A stretch of 64,000 nucleotides of DNA, taken from NCBI GenBank assembly GCA_037974665.1, contig CM075777.1, positions 16,577,001-16,641,000 of the forward strand. Direction: 5' to 3'. Numbering within the stretch: position 1 is the stretch's first letter; every line of letters begins with the position of its first letter. The notes under the pieces are model-generated. The model saw only the letters and a program-made list of their open reading frames with translations. It was not told where the DNA came from and did no database searches. Below are positions 35,976 to 49,512 of this stretch, piece after piece. This DNA comes from Ehretia macrophylla (lineage: Eukaryota > Streptophyta > Magnoliopsida > Boraginales > Ehretiaceae). The translations under genes were made by a program, and so were the position numbers.

Positions 35976-37201
35976 TGTGTAATTTCTAACGAAAGTGCAC
36001 GTATCACAACAAATAATAAAATGATGAGTAAAGATTGTTCCCAAGATGACTGAGATTATTAATTACCGAAATTGATTTAGCTCTAATTCTATTCAGATGA
36101 TCAAAATTTGAGAGATTATAATTAAAAACTAAAGAATTAATGAAATTAATAAAACTAGCAACTAATAGGTACAAATTTGTATGGAAATGTTGATTCAATA
36201 ACTGGAGAGTTCTAGGGGTTTCGATTTCACCAAGATTTATCCTGCTCGAATCTGTTGATTAAATCCAATTGACGACTATTCCTTATGCTGCTAACAATCT
36301 CACTAAGGTAGATATTAATCTTTCTCAGGTATTAATAACATATCCTAATAAGCAAGCTACTTGCATCTCTGTAATAACTGTGAACTTATGGAATGCATTA
36401 AGCCCTAGAAATTTAAGCGCTGCACTAGATCTCATAACTATCTCTAACTTATGACAATTTAATGGTACTCCACACATGGTCTAGTCTAGTTATCACTTCT
36501 CAGTCTCAAACCAAACCACAAAACAAGTAATTATTGGCCAAACAATCACAAGCATTAAGCATAGTGTGAAATACTCAGCATAAAAATAGAATAATATATC
36601 AATCAATCAATCTAACATAATTCGAGTGATCAAAATTTGGCTACATCATAGCGCTAAAAAAATAATCTAGCAACTCAAAATAAATGTATATGAAATCCAA
36701 AGTCTATTATAATTCATGATAAGAGAGAGAAAAACTCTAGAAATCTCAAGAAAGTCGTGGCTAAATCTTGTATCTCCTCTGTCCTTCCTCGTCAATCTTC
36801 TGTTTCCTTGCGTTTTCTCCTCTCCAAAATGTCCTCTTTGCTCCACAAAAATAGCCGCCAGAAAAACTCTCTTTTTGCAACGTCTGATGTCTTCTTTTAT
36901 CCTAAGGTTTTCTTCTTTTCGCGTATTTTTACAAAATTACCCTTAAATTTCCTGTGACGCTGCGCAATTGCGCTATGACTGCGCTACTTCTATTTGTTCT
37001 TCAATTTATCCACAAATTGCATGAAAGCCAATCCTTTGTTATTTCTCTTCAATCTTCGCTTCAAAACTTAGTTTGTCTCTTGGAAATTACCTACAACTCA
37101 AATCAAAGACCAAACCAATCAAATTGCTCAAAAACTACTCAAAAACTAACAAAGTTTAAGTGAAAAGGTGCTGAAATAATATATCAATAATACACCCAAC
37201 A
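35976..37201 (-). repeat. LTR (3' LTR) of the Athila-like element
   Basis: Matches 43192-44419 throughout (for example AGTGCACGTATCACAACAA, AATCCAATTGACGACTATTCC, GCCGCCAGAAAAACTCTC). Read on the minus strand it starts TGTTGGGTG. The sequence just outside (CTTAAGTTTGG...CCTCAAGCAAAAG on the + strand) is the usual 3' end of the internal region in Athila-type elements. Confidence 0.75.
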
Positions 37202-40200
37202 AATACTTCCAACCTTAAGTTTGGTTTGTCCTCAAGCAAAAGACACAACTAAAGAAAGAAACAACCTAAAACTAAAGACTCGACACAAGACAATTCATAA
37301 ATGCAATACTGTAGGATAATAAATTTGCACGGGCTCAATAGCTTTATTTCATAACTCAAGAGGTGACTTTCACTCATAAGCATGAGGAATATTAACTTCA
37401 CATAATTCGCATTTTACTTCAAATCCCCCAAGTGAGTGTGTGAATAGCCTCTATCCTAATTAATTATACCCGAATGAGTTTATGTAAGCGAAGTGAATGT
37501 CCAATGTGGATCTTTTATTTTCAATTACTTAGAACTCATAGGCACACTTTTTATGCTACTCTCCACTGATGTAGGTTAATCATAATATTAAAGATCAGTA
37601 GGACTTTACATTTAGTTGCAATGTGTGGCTAGGGTCAAGGTAGGATAATGGATATAATATAAGACTAAACTACCTGTAAGCACACAACTATTCGAGGATG
37701 TTTAATGGAGCACATGCCAACTCTACTTCTTACCACCACAATTATTCAACATATCTCTTTTCTTTCTCTTTCATTTCACTTCCTCAACGTTCATCTACAA
37801 CATTTAAAAATACATAAAGAATCCACACTCCCCCAAACTTGCATTTTGATATTAATTACAAGGAGTGTGACTCTTCTCTTTTCTTTTCATGCTTTTTTTT
37901 TTCCTCAATATTTCATTTTTTTCTGAAATAAAACAATTCAACATATCACCCAATCATTATACCTCTTATCACTCAATACAAAACATAGCTCCATATAATC
38001 ATCCTAGAACAATTATATGTTACAAGTACGAAGGTCATTATTTGGGAAAATCAAACTTGACAAATTAAGGAAGATATTGTAAGTTGCATAAGAAAGAAAA
38101 AGGTTATCTTAGGCTCAAAGGGGTGAACTAGGGATATTCAATTATTACAAGGGTTGACTTGAAAGGCTCAAACAATCTAAAGATGGACTAAATCATTTCC
38201 CTAATGCTATGCAACCTAGGATTTCGCCTCGAGTGAGAATCAAGTAAGTTCTAAAATCCTATAATCATTTTTCTGTTCACTTAAACTCTCATAAACCTTC
38301 TTTAAGTATCAACATAACTAGGCGAGGCTAAGTGCGCAATAGGTGGGGATTTTCGTGTAAAACGAAGCTATGTTTCAGGCAATTATCCTCATTACTATCA
38401 TGTCATTCGTACGCTACTCATCATCGACCTAATTCTTTTCTTTTCAGCATTACTTCGAAAAAAAATATTGTTTTTTTTTTTTTGTTTTTTATAAATTTTT
38501 TTCAACTTTTTTCTTTCTTTTTGTATTTTTTTTTTCAAAACTCAATGAAACAAAATAAAATAACCAGAATCATGAAAAGAAAACACCTAACACAAGAAAA
38601 AAAACACATAACACAAAGAAAAAATACATAACACAAAACTCATTAAGACAGGTTCACAAAACAAATAAAGAGACGCCACCCCCAAACTTGAAAGAAAAAC
38701 ATTGTCCTCAATGTGAAAATACAAAAGAAAAGAAATCAGAGGACTTCCTTAAATAGTTGCACCAATCATCAACCAGTCACCAGAGGTACCACAGTCCTGA
38801 ATGCGCAAAAGGGAGCAACGGTGTTGTCTACTTTGCTGAGAGCTTGAACATATAGGTAACATCTAATCCGAATCCACAAACTGTTCCACTCAACAAACAC
38901 AACTCACCACTAGTCACTTAACAAACGTAAAGGTATGTATACTCAACACACACCCACAACCACTGCACTTCAACCAAATAATCCAAGTACAAATTTCCTA
39001 ACCAATATGACAATGTGAACTAGAAATAAGCTAAAACAATAGAAATACCACAAAAGACCAATAACAACAAGAAGAAACAATCAACAACTTTGAACAACTG
39101 GAATCAACAAGTAGATAACATCAACGTACCCCCAAACTTATGCACTCGAAGACCAGTAATGTCAATGCCACTAATAACCAAAAGATCACCAACTCAACCC
39201 AAAATCGTATGCAACAACCCCTGTTTGCATGCAATTGAAAAATGTTTTTTTTTTCAATTCAATTGTATGCACCAGCAACACAAACACAATCTAACCACTC
39301 GATCAAGTACCATGGAGATTCAAGAGACAAACACTCCAAACAAACTTGCGTGCACTGCCCCTACTCAATCGCTAGCTTCAAATCTTCTTCTTTTTTTTCA
39401 GAATTCTTTCTACCAGCGACAAAGTACAACAAATAGGGCACTCGCCAAAACAGGAATACCGTCACTGCCGCCTGCGAAATGCCACCGTTGACGGAGGCGG
39501 GTTCACTTGAAAGGCCGGGAAGAGAATCGTGTGGGGTCGTTGCCACAGTAGGGAAGAAGCTGTGACGTCGCCGAGCTGTTGCATCGCCATCGTCGACAAT
39601 GGTTGACATCTATGCTTGGGTGTAGCTATTGGTGATTATTGGTGAGGTTGTGACGAAGACAATGAAGTGTGTGTTTTTTGTGTAATGAGAGCGAAAGAGT
39701 TTTAGGTATGGCTGCGGATTGGGAGCCAATGAGAGATTGAGGGAGTGGAAAGGTCTGATTTTTGTTTTGATTTGGGTAAGAGTTTTGGATAGGTTTGTTT
39801 GTTGTGTGGGTTTTATTGTGGTTATGGGTCGGGTAGGCTTCTTGGGTAGGGGCTAAGGTGTGAGAGTAGATGGGTTAAGATATAAGATGGGTTTGGATAT
39901 GTCACATAGGTTGGTGGGCTTGGTAAAATGGTTTTGTAAGTGGCTGAATTTTTTTTTCTCGAACGTTACTATTGAACGCCAACACAGCTGCGCTCTTTTT
40001 TAGCGCAACAATACTACTTTTTTTTTCAAACAGCTTTCAAAATGTTATTCTTGACACCGCCAGCTTAGCAGTGCTGTTTCTTCTTGTTTTTCTCCTTCAT
40101 GTTTTACTCCAAACACTAATTTTTTCATATTTTCTCCCTTAAATGATTTGGTAGAACTTCTTTTTGCCTCGGTTTCCCCCAAACTTTTTCTTGAACCTAT

Positions 40201-40493
40201 CATGACAATAAAAGTTAACAATTAGCTACGACAATTATAACTCAAAAATTAACTAAAAATAACTAAAACTATTAAATCAAGAAAAGTAAGAAAATTCTGG
40301 TTGCCTCTCAAAAAGTGCTTGTTTTAACGTCGACAGCCCGACGGAGTAATTTATCATGTCGAGTTAATGTGGACAACAATCTTGTGCTTATCGAACTCAT
40401 CATCGCAATAAGTTTTCAACCATTGTTCGTTGACCTTGAACATCCCTTTCTCTAAATGGGTGACTTCTACAGCACCATATGGCAACATCTTAG

Positions 40494-42905
40494 TCACAAC
40501 AAAGGGGACATACCATATTGACTTTCCTTTTCCAAGAATCCGTGGGTTATAAAGAAATATTTGTTGCTAGGAGAGAAATCTTTTCCCAAAACAAGTTTGT
40601 TATGCCACTCATTTATCCTCTCCTTGTAACCTCTTACTTTTTCATTCGCTTCATCATATGATATTTTTAGCTTATTCAATTGCAAGAATTCTTTCTCACC
40701 CACAGCTTGTACACCCTTGGTTAGTTGTTTAATAAACTAATATTCTTTGTGCTCTAATCCCACCGGAATAAAAGAATCATCTTGTAACAAGCTAGCCTCC
40801 AAGGGATCCAATTGACCCACATGGTTAGACACTATAGCTTGTATGGCATCAATGTGAAAATAGCTGTTGTTGGCTTCTGGGTACTTGATAGCTTTGAAAA
40901 CATTAAAGTTTACCTCTTCCTTTTGTATTCGCAACATAAGCTCACCCTTTCGAACATCAATAAGTGTTCCTCCAGTTGCAAGGAAAGGTTTTCCAAGAAT
41001 GATAGGAATTTCCTTGTCTTTCTCCATGTCTAGCACTATGAAATCTGTAGGAAAGATGAATTTATCGACTTTGACTAGCACATCTTCAATAACTCCTCTG
41101 GGGTGCTTGAGCGAATGATCAACTAACTATAGTGTTACAATTGTGGGTCTTGCCTTTCCTAAACCAAGCTTCTTGAAAATAGACAAAGATATCAAATTAA
41201 TACTAGCACCTAAATCACATAACGCTTGCTCAAAAACAACATTGCCAATTTTACATGGAATAGTAAAACCCCTGGATCCTTAAGCTTTTGCGGTAGCTTC
41301 TTTTGTAGGATGACGCTGAACTCCTCAATAAGTGCAACTATCTCGTAATCTCCAAGCCTCCTCTTATTTGAGAGGATATCTTTCATGAACTTCACATAAC
41401 TCAGCATTTGTTCAAGAGCATCTATAAATGGAATATTAATGTGAAGCTTCTTAAAGACTTCAAGAAATTTAGCAAATTGTTTTCCAAGCTTGTTCTTCTG
41501 CAATCGTTGAGGGAATAGTACCACCACAGGTGGTTCTTGTGTAGGCTGTGGCTGAGTTTCTACTTTCTCTTCATTTGTTGCCTCATTCTTTGCTTCACAT
41601 TTCTCAACCTTCTTGGTGCTCACTGGCTCCTTTAACTCCTTGACGCTTCTCAAGGTGACAACTTTACAATGCTCTTTACCCTTTCTTTTAGGATTTACCT
41701 CTGACGTGCTAGGTAAATTCCCTCGCTGCCTTTCTGATAACATCGTAACCATTTAGCTAAACTATGCCTCTAAATTTCTGATTTGTGCAGATTGATTTTG
41801 GAGGGTTGTCTTAGTTTCATTCATGAATTGAGTTTGCGAAGTTGCTAACTAAGCCAATGCATCCTCCAAGTTTACCTTCTTATCTGGTGGTGGGTTATTT
41901 TGCTCAGACTGCAACACATTCTGAGTATTTCTCCAGGAGAAATTCGGATGATTACGCCATGCTGGATTATATCTGTTAGAGTACTGATTGTGTTGTTGCC
42001 CATTAAAATTCCCCATATACTGTGCTTGTTCTGCTGTGCCTTGCGCAAATAGATTTCCAACTTGACATTTTGCACTATAATGTGGACCACAACAAAACTC
42101 ACACACCACTGCCGCCTGGACAACATTAGCAGTTGCCTGATTATTTTGCATCTGTTTCACGAGATTATCAATTTTTGCTGCCAACGCAGTTATGGCATCA
42201 ATCTCATGGATCCCAACTATCTTCTTTGGTGTGACTCTCTCACTCGACTACTGCAAGTGGTTCAAGACAATATCGTCAAGCTACTCATAAGCTTCATTTG
42301 CAGGTTTGTTCATTAGAGCTCCTCTTGTTGATGCATCAATCAAAGTTCTTGTCGAATTTACCAATCCATTGTAAAAATTGTGAACTTGTATCCACCTAGG
42401 TACTCCATGATTAGAACACTTCCTTTATATTGCCTTATACCTTTCCCACGCTTCACACAGAGTTTCTCCTTCATGTTGCGCAAAGTTATTAATTTCTATG
42501 CTCAGCTTCGCTGTCTTTCCAAGTGGGAAAAATCTTGACAGAAACTTGTGCACCAACTCTTCCCAAGTAGTGATTGAATCCGAAGGCAGTTAGTTTAACC
42601 ATTCCTTAGCTTGATCCCTTAAGGAGAAAGGAAACAAGCGAAGGTGCAAAGCTTCATCAGTGACTTCATTGTACTTAACAATTCCACAGACTTCTAGAAA
42701 ATTCACGATGTACTGATTAGGATCTTCAGAAGGCAATCCATGAAACTAAATATTCTGAATCAAATGTAGTGTCACTGTCTTCAAATCAAAATCATTTGCC
42801 TGAATCACTGGCCTTCTAATCACAGGTTGAATTCCAGTGGGTAGCAACGCATACTCTCGCAGTGTTGTAGGCGAATTTTTCTGATTGACTGCTTGATTAT
42901 TTCCT
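40494..42905 (-). mobile_element. gag- and protease-type coding remnant of the Athila-like element
   Basis: Three recognisable stretches read leftwards: a gag C-terminal part (41849-42184) with a CEFCCGPHYSAKC zinc-knuckle-like segment and an Asn/Gln-rich tail; a linker (41210-41752) with FPQRLQKNKLGKQFAKFLE, characteristic of Athila polyproteins; and a protease-type stretch (40737-41081) with FIVLDMEKDKEIPIILGKPF. Broken; fossil only. Confidence 0.75.
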
Positions 42906-43167
42906 GCTTACCGTATCACGAGTTCAACCATATTTCCTTTCAAATGATGGGTAGTTGTAGTAGCTCTTTTCTCCTTTCTGTTCTTTCGACAAGTCCGTTC
43001 TATCTCAGGATCAAAAGGCAACAAATTGCTGCCTCCTAACTTTTGTATGTACATAAAGGAATATGTTCCTGAAACAGATGTAACGAAAATAAGATAACAA
43101 AACAAAATTAAATAAAATCTAAAGTAAAATTAAAGTTATTTAGTATCGATATTAATAATTGACACAG

Positions 43168-43185
43168 TCCCCAGCAACGGCGCCA
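43168..43185 (-). other. Primer-binding site of the Athila-like element
   Basis: On the minus strand this reads TGGCGCCGTTGCTGGGGA, complementary to the 3' end of a plant tRNA (tRNA-Asp type, from memory of Athila elements), and lies just inside the right-hand LTR. It fixes the minus orientation. Confidence 0.75.
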
Positions 43186-43191
43186 ACAACT

Positions 43192-44419
43192 TGTTGTATC
43201 ATTTCTAACGCAAGTGCACGTATCACAACAAGTAATACAATGATGAGTAAAGATCGTTCTCACGATGACTGAGATTATTAATTACTGAAATCGATTTAGC
43301 TCTAATTCTATTCAGATGATCAAAATTTGAGAGATTATAATTAAAAACTAAAGAATTAATGAAATTAATAAAACTACCAACTAACAGGTACAAATTTTTA
43401 TTGAAAGGTTGATTCAATAATTGTAAAGCTCTAGGGGTTCCGATTTTACCAAGATTTATCCTACTCGAATTTGTTGATTAAATCCAATTGACGACTATTC
43501 CTTATGCTGCCAGCAATCTCACTAAGAGAGATATTAATCTTTCTCAAGTATCGATAACCTATCCTAATAAGCAAGCTGCCTACATCTCTGTGATAACTGT
43601 GAACTTATGGAATGCATTAAGCCCTAAAAATTTAAGCGCTGCACTAGATCTTATAACTATCTCTAACTTATGACAATTTAATGGTACTCTACACATGGTC
43701 TAGTCTAGTTATCACTTCTCAGTCTCAAACTAAACCACAAAAAAACAATTATTGACCAGACAATCACAAGCATTAAGCATAGTGTGAAATACTCAGCATA
43801 AAAATAGAATAATCTATCAATCAATCAATCCAACATAATTCGAGTGATCAAAATCTAGTTATATCGTAGCCCTAGAAAAATAATATAGAAACTCATAATA
43901 AATGTATATGAAATCCAAAGTCTATTAAAATTCATGATAAGAGAGAGAAAAATTCTACAAATTTCAAGAAAGTCGTGGCTAAATCTTGTATCTCCTATGT
44001 CCTTCCTCGTTAATTTTCTGTTTCCTTGCATTTTCTCCTCTCCAAAATGTCCTCTTTGCTCCACAAAAATAGCCGCCAGAAAAACTCTCTTTTTGCAACG
44101 TCTGATGTCTTCTTTTATCATAGGGTTTTCTTCTTTTTATGTCTTTTTACAAAATTACCCTTAAATTTCCTGCGACGCTACGCAGCTGCGCTATGAGTGT
44201 GTTAATTCTATTTGTTCTTCAATTTCTCCACATAATGCATGAAAGCCAATCCTTTGCTATTTCTCTTCAATCTTCGCATCAAAACTTAGCTTGTCTTTTA
44301 GAAATTACCTACAACTCAAATCAAAGACAAAACCAATCAAATTGCTCATAAACTACTCAAAAACTAACAAAGTTTAAGTGAAAAGGTGCAGAAATAATAT
44401 AGCAATAATACACCTAACA
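43192..44419 (-). repeat. LTR (5' LTR) of the Athila-like element
   Basis: Partner of 35976-37201. Left edge TGTTGTATCATTTC beside the primer-binding site. The right edge is set where the match to the left LTR ends (CACCTAACA). The true LTR may reach 44701; see the next entry. Confidence 0.7.
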
Positions 44420-44701
44420 GAGCTCTATTTATACTAATATTGGTTCGAGCAGCATTCAATGCGCAATGCTGCCCGACACGCCATCAGCTGGCTGCGCTGC
44501 ACATCTACTGGACAAAGCCATTACCCAGCGGAGAAAGCTATTATTCGCTGGTCTGAACTATGTGCTTTGCTTTATGTCCCATCGAAGTAGCTGGCATAAC
44601 CAGTGGGGTTCATTCGGGTCTGGTTGGGTCAGGCCAGGCATTTTAGGTTGGCATGCGACCTGGCTACATGGTATTTAGCTCGCGGTCTCCCTCGTCAACA
44701 G
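44420..44701 (-). repeat. GC-richer U3-like segment beside the 5' LTR
   Basis: 282 bp with no match in the left LTR. On the minus strand it begins TGTTGACGAGGG and reaches a TATA box TATAAATAGAGCTC just before the LTR edge, the same motif seen in the Tat-type LTR at 3336. It is either the U3 part of a longer LTR or a piece of another old LTR. Confidence 0.45.
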
Positions 44702-44878
44702 GAACAATAATTTCAATAGAGATATTAGTAGACTTTGGAACCTCTGTGAGATAATCAATTAGTTTTGAAGGTTTTTATTTTGTAAATGATATTACACTTG
44801 TATATATATTGCTTGGCCAAAAGTTTTTGATAGTTCAATAATTTTTTTTTTTTTTTTGCTGAAACAGTAACAAAAAAG

Positions 44879-45560
44879 AGGTAACTGGAGAAATTCTTAT
44901 CAAGCACTTTATTTTAGAATATTAATTTATTATTTGTAGAGATTGAAATCTATAATCAAATAGAGACGTCAGAATGTAGGATTGAAAACAGAATGAGCAC
45001 TACCAGCATTATATAATGTAAATGTTTCGTTTTTGAGTTAGTACAACATGTTTGACGAAAATAAAAAGGTTAGTACAATATGCATGTGATACTTCTCACA
45101 ATATTACAATTTATGTTTGAGAATGAAACAGCCACCTGGTGGGTTTGCTCTCCACATGCATGTAGAGGCGGATACATTAAGGGTAGTGGGACTATAGTTT
45201 TTATTGATTTTAAAATAAAGTTATTAACGAGTAAATTAGATTTATATTTTAAAAAATATGTGTATTTTAAAGTTATTTTTAAAATAAAAAAATTAATTTA
45301 ACCCTTAATATATATTTTTTTTCTTCTATATATGAGTATTTAATTGTATATTTTCAACACCACAAAATAAAAATCTTGGATTCACTACATGAATGAGACC
45401 ATGAGATGACAACCATTGCATCTAGAATGTCTATCGAAGTAGTACATTTTTTTAGATCAGGCACCAGGACCACAACCTAGTTTTTTAAAAGATTTTCCGG
45501 TTGAGCTTTGGTCCAATTGTTTGTAACTTATTATAAATGTGAAAAGTTATAAGTTTGAAT
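44879..45560 (+). repeat. UGT flank module, copy D
   Basis: Matches 6032-6715 (GTAACTGGAGAAATTCTTATC, GAATGAAACAGCCACCTGG, GGATTCACTACATGAATGAG). No UGT sequence is attached. It starts abruptly after a T-run at 44841-44859, next to the Athila-like element. Confidence 0.8.
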
Positions 45561-46388
45561 TTCGCTAATTATATTATATTGTCCTATGCCTCCTTGAATT
45601 AAAAAATAAAAAAGAAAAAAGATTTTCCGTTTAAGTCTCATCTCTCTTTCTTTTGTTTTTTTTTGGCTAAATAAGTCTCATCACTTTTGTTTGTTTATCA
45701 CATGCATAGTTTATAATCTTGCCTGTACATAAAAGGCGTATTGAAAATGTGAAACTAATTAAGTAAACTGTTGCTAATAATTTGAACTTTTAAATTAAAT
45801 CACTATAACACTTAGGATCTCTTGCAACACTTTAGTTGAAAAATTAACAAAATTGTTACAAAAGATGAAAAAAATTGTTACAATAGGTGTCTTATTTACA
45901 ACGATTTTAACCATTGTATAAAGTAAACATTTTTGCAACACTTGAAAAATATTTAATAACTGTTCATAAAATTACTTTTTAGTAACAGTTTTAAAATGTT
46001 GCTTATAAATTATAAAAAAATAAAAAATTTGTAAAGAGAATATATGCAACAATTAATGTTATTTATAATGATTTTTAACTTTTTTTGTAATAGTTTTAAA
46101 TATTACAATAGATAAAAAAAAATATGATAAAGAATAATCACTTAAATCTGGGTTTACAGCACGTGAAATGTTAAGCTGAAACTTATGTTTTTATAATCGA
46201 CTTCCGGGCACCAATTGGCTTAAATAAAACAGCCTGGTTGATTAAAACTGCTCCCCACGAGCCACTGAGATGACAATTATTCCATTTATATTTACAATAA
46301 TATTTTCTTTTACTTGGCTTAAATAAAATAGCCAGGTTGACTAAAAATTCTCCCACGAGTCTATCAGATGACAATCATTCAATTTAGG

Positions 46389-46437
<49 letters not shown>

Positions 46438-47876
46438 AAAGTTATCACTTAATCTAAAATTTTAAACTATTATAGAAGAACTTGTATATTTGTTATTTTT
46501 TTAACAAATTCTTTCACATGTAAATAAAATTCATTTTTAATCTTGTTCTTGGAGGTCTTAATATTTTTAAATAGGTGACTGTGATATTTAAATTCATAAT
46601 ATAAACTCGAATATCATATTTTAAATTAAAATTTTATCTAAAAATCTAAGTCGCTAAAAAAAAGTTTGATTAGTTTTTATTGGTTATAAATTTTTGACAA
46701 ATCATCTCTATTGTCAAAAGTGATATGATGTAGGGAATGAAAAATGAAGACAGGTCATGATGATTTGATGTAAAGCTGATTTGATAGAAACGTGAAGAAA
46801 TGACTAAAGGTGTTGTGGAGGAATCAGAGAGAGAAGTAGCGGAACGAGGTTGGAAGGCCAAGAAGAGAGCTGATACAATGCAAAGTTTATGTGAGTAAAA
46901 TTGGGGGGTTTTTTTTTTTTATGAGATATGTGATAAATTTATTATAATTATATAAATAAAAAATGTTTTAATTTATTTACAAATATCAATCAATTGATAT
47001 AAGTAGGAGTATTATAATAATTTATTTAAAATTTTGTAATGCCAAATTAGTAAAAAGAGAAATTTCTGATATTCTGACATGATATATTTGCACGATACAT
47101 ACTAATTTGGATTAGTCTCATAGAATAACAACTTGACATGTGACTGTGACAGATTTGCCACATACCTCATGGAAGAATTTTCCGTAAAATTGTTGTATTT
47201 ATTGAGTTGAATAGTATACAACTAGTCGTATTTATAATTCATTGAAATGCTTATATCTTGTGTAACAGAAAATAAAATCTATAAATAAATAAAAATTAAA
47301 CTTTAAAATTAAAAACCCAAATATGTAATAAGTTTTTATTATTTGTAAAAAATTTACCATTAATTTTTATTATTTCAAAAGTCATGTAAGTAGTCCCTAA
47401 TATTTGAAAAAATCTCACAACTAGTCTCTATTATTTTCAAATATCTCACCATTAGTCACTATTATTTATAAAAGTCTCACCACTAATGGTTAGACATTTA
47501 TAAATATTGGACATTAATAGAGAGACTTTTACAAATAATAAGAACTAAATGAGTGACTTTTAAAATAATAAAAATTACTTATAGAAATTTTTACAAATAA
47601 TAGAGACTAATCGTGTGACTTTTAAAATAAAGAAAAATATTTATTCAAAACTTATAAATAATAAAGACAATTTACCCAATTTACCTTTTATTATTTATTA
47701 TCTTTTTCCAAATACCCTAATTTATTTATATTATTTATTATCTTTTTTCAACCATGTTTTCATTAACCAAATCTGTAAAATTCTATCCAAATTGTACCAA
47801 ATTTTTCGATCTTTTTTGGCCACCAAAAAACAACCTCATGTCACTTCTTGAATGCTTAGTAGCATTAGACTTGTCC
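45561..47876. repeat. Repeat-rich intergenic stretch
   Basis: 45810-46110 is the second copy of the CACTA-like repeat of 18.8-19.1 kb. 46215-46285 and 46314-46380 are two copies of a ~70-bp unit (TTGGCTTAAATAAAA, CCACGAG, GATGACAAT) about 99 bp apart. (TA)n at 46392-46432. 47340-47690 is an inverted-repeat element of the 'TAGTC/GACTA' family. No gene supported; a Ser-rich open stretch at 46670-46861 (minus) has no recognisable motif. Confidence 0.5.
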
Positions 47877-48591
47877 AGGACCACATATAATTGATCTAAT
47901 ATGTAGTCCAATTAGGTTAAATTCTTAAAGATTTCAATATGTGATACCAAAACTAACTTGAAACCGAATTCTGTTTGTTTATTTTATTTTTCATGGCTGA
48001 CAGAAGCCAAGGCTATTAGTGGCTGACATCTCAGTCTGTTCTTCCCACACGCATGATAGGAGGAGATAGTATTTGAAAGTGATGCAAAAGCTCAAAGTAT
48101 AGATTATGTCTAAGATTTTATCTTCTAGTTTCACTCGGAATCTATTTAAATCTTCTAATAATACTAATTCACTAGTAAAACCATTATAATACAGATTTAT
48201 ATCACTCATTAATCTGATTTAATAGTGATAAATTAATAATAATAAAAAATTAATAGTGATAAACTAATAATGATAAAAAATTATTTTCTCTCCATTAAAA
48301 TGATCATCACTTGTTACTATTAGATTAAATAATTAATGGTAAAAACCTCAAATTCTTTTATAATATTACGAAAATATGTACACTTAGAAGCAGACTGTTT
48401 ATATCTAATTCACACACAAAGAATTTGTCAATTCATGACCAACACTTAGATTGGCTTTTTTTTTTATTTTTATCATTTGATATGATCAACCACTCATAGG
48501 CAAAGCCAATAATTTAATATTGAAGGGTCAAGATTAAAATAAAAAAAATTGATTACAGAAAAGATAGAAGAATAATAGCTTTTTTTAATGA

Positions 48592-48633
<42 letters not shown>

Positions 48634-49073
48634 TTAAAAATCCCTTCTAACTCCGCGCTCCTTACCGGCCTACAATATATCAACATTTCTTCTTCCTAAC
48701 CTAATTACAAAAATCAGACTATTCTCTCTTTTTTATTTTTTTGCTCAATTAGCAAAATGACTTTTCATTTCAACCAAACCAAAATATAAAAAAATATATG
48801 TACTCCCCAGTCAAAAAATTACATCAAAATACATCAGACCATTCTCTGAATCAGCCAATAGTCTAATATTGGTGTTTGTTTATAATATCCTCATCCCCTG
48901 CAGCTACTAGTATTCATCAAGGGTGATATCTATCAAATCAGAATAATTGCCCAGATCCTCCTAGCTTGCACCTCCACAATCACACCTTTACCATCATATT
49001 TGATTCACCACTCTGGCATAATATCACTGTTTGGCCAACTTATTTCAAGTTTAATCATAAAAAGAAACAGTTA

Positions 49074-49512
49074 TGACATATTAATTCGTAGGACATAAAT
49101 TAGGCTCAATTGTTAATACAATGGCGCGACCAAGCCATGGTTTTTTAGGAGTAACGATTTTTTTATAATATCATAATGTTATAAGTATGATTTAACAGTT
49201 ATAAATTATTTTTATTATTTTATCGTAATTGTAATAATCCTACATCGAGATTAAGGGTAAAGGGTTCACTCTCCTAATAGTCTAATATATATGTATGTTT
49301 CAATAAAAGTGATTTTACAATACAATCTTCAAATATAAGTTGCAGCAGAATCACATACATATTTTAGTTATGATAAAGCGAAGGCCGTTTATGGGATCAA
49401 TCAGTTAGGATTAGAGGAGCAGAGGGAGTTATAATCCATTCCTGTCTTTCAAGTAACATTTCCAAATTAAGGACAAATCAATTCACAAAGAAGTGACATT
49501 TGCCACAAGGAA
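49074..49512 (+). pseudogene. Decayed UGT75 5' fragment (copy C)
   Basis: Same two blocks as copies A and B: ATGGCGCGACCAAGCCATG near 49122-49140 matches the UGT second start, and AGTAACATTTCC with GAAGTGACATTTGCCACAAG at about 49450-49510 matches the coding start. The same ~300-bp insert lies between. It stands 2.3 kb before UGT-3, as copy B stands 2.1 kb before UGT-1. Confidence 0.78.

Larger units (their letters stand above)
35976..44419 (-). mobile_element. Athila-like Ty3/gypsy element (fossil)
   Basis: 8.4 kb, minus orientation. Parts: two LTRs of about 1.23 kb (35976-37201 and 43192-44419), a primer-binding site at 43168-43185, and gag- and protease-type coding remnants at 40.5-42.9 kb. 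37.2-40.3 kb inside is non-coding to my eye. The rest of pol was not recognised, so it is broken or a non-autonomous derivative. LTR divergence counted by eye over ~255 bp is about 7%, suggesting several million years if common plant rates apply. Confidence 0.78.

Noticed and set aside
38332-39491. Open frames in the interior of the Athila-like element
   Set aside because: Low-complexity, no recognised domain, opposite strand to the element.
46670-46861. Ser/Thr-rich minus-strand open frame resembling a transit peptide
   Set aside because: No second exon, no splice site that extends it, and no recognised family.
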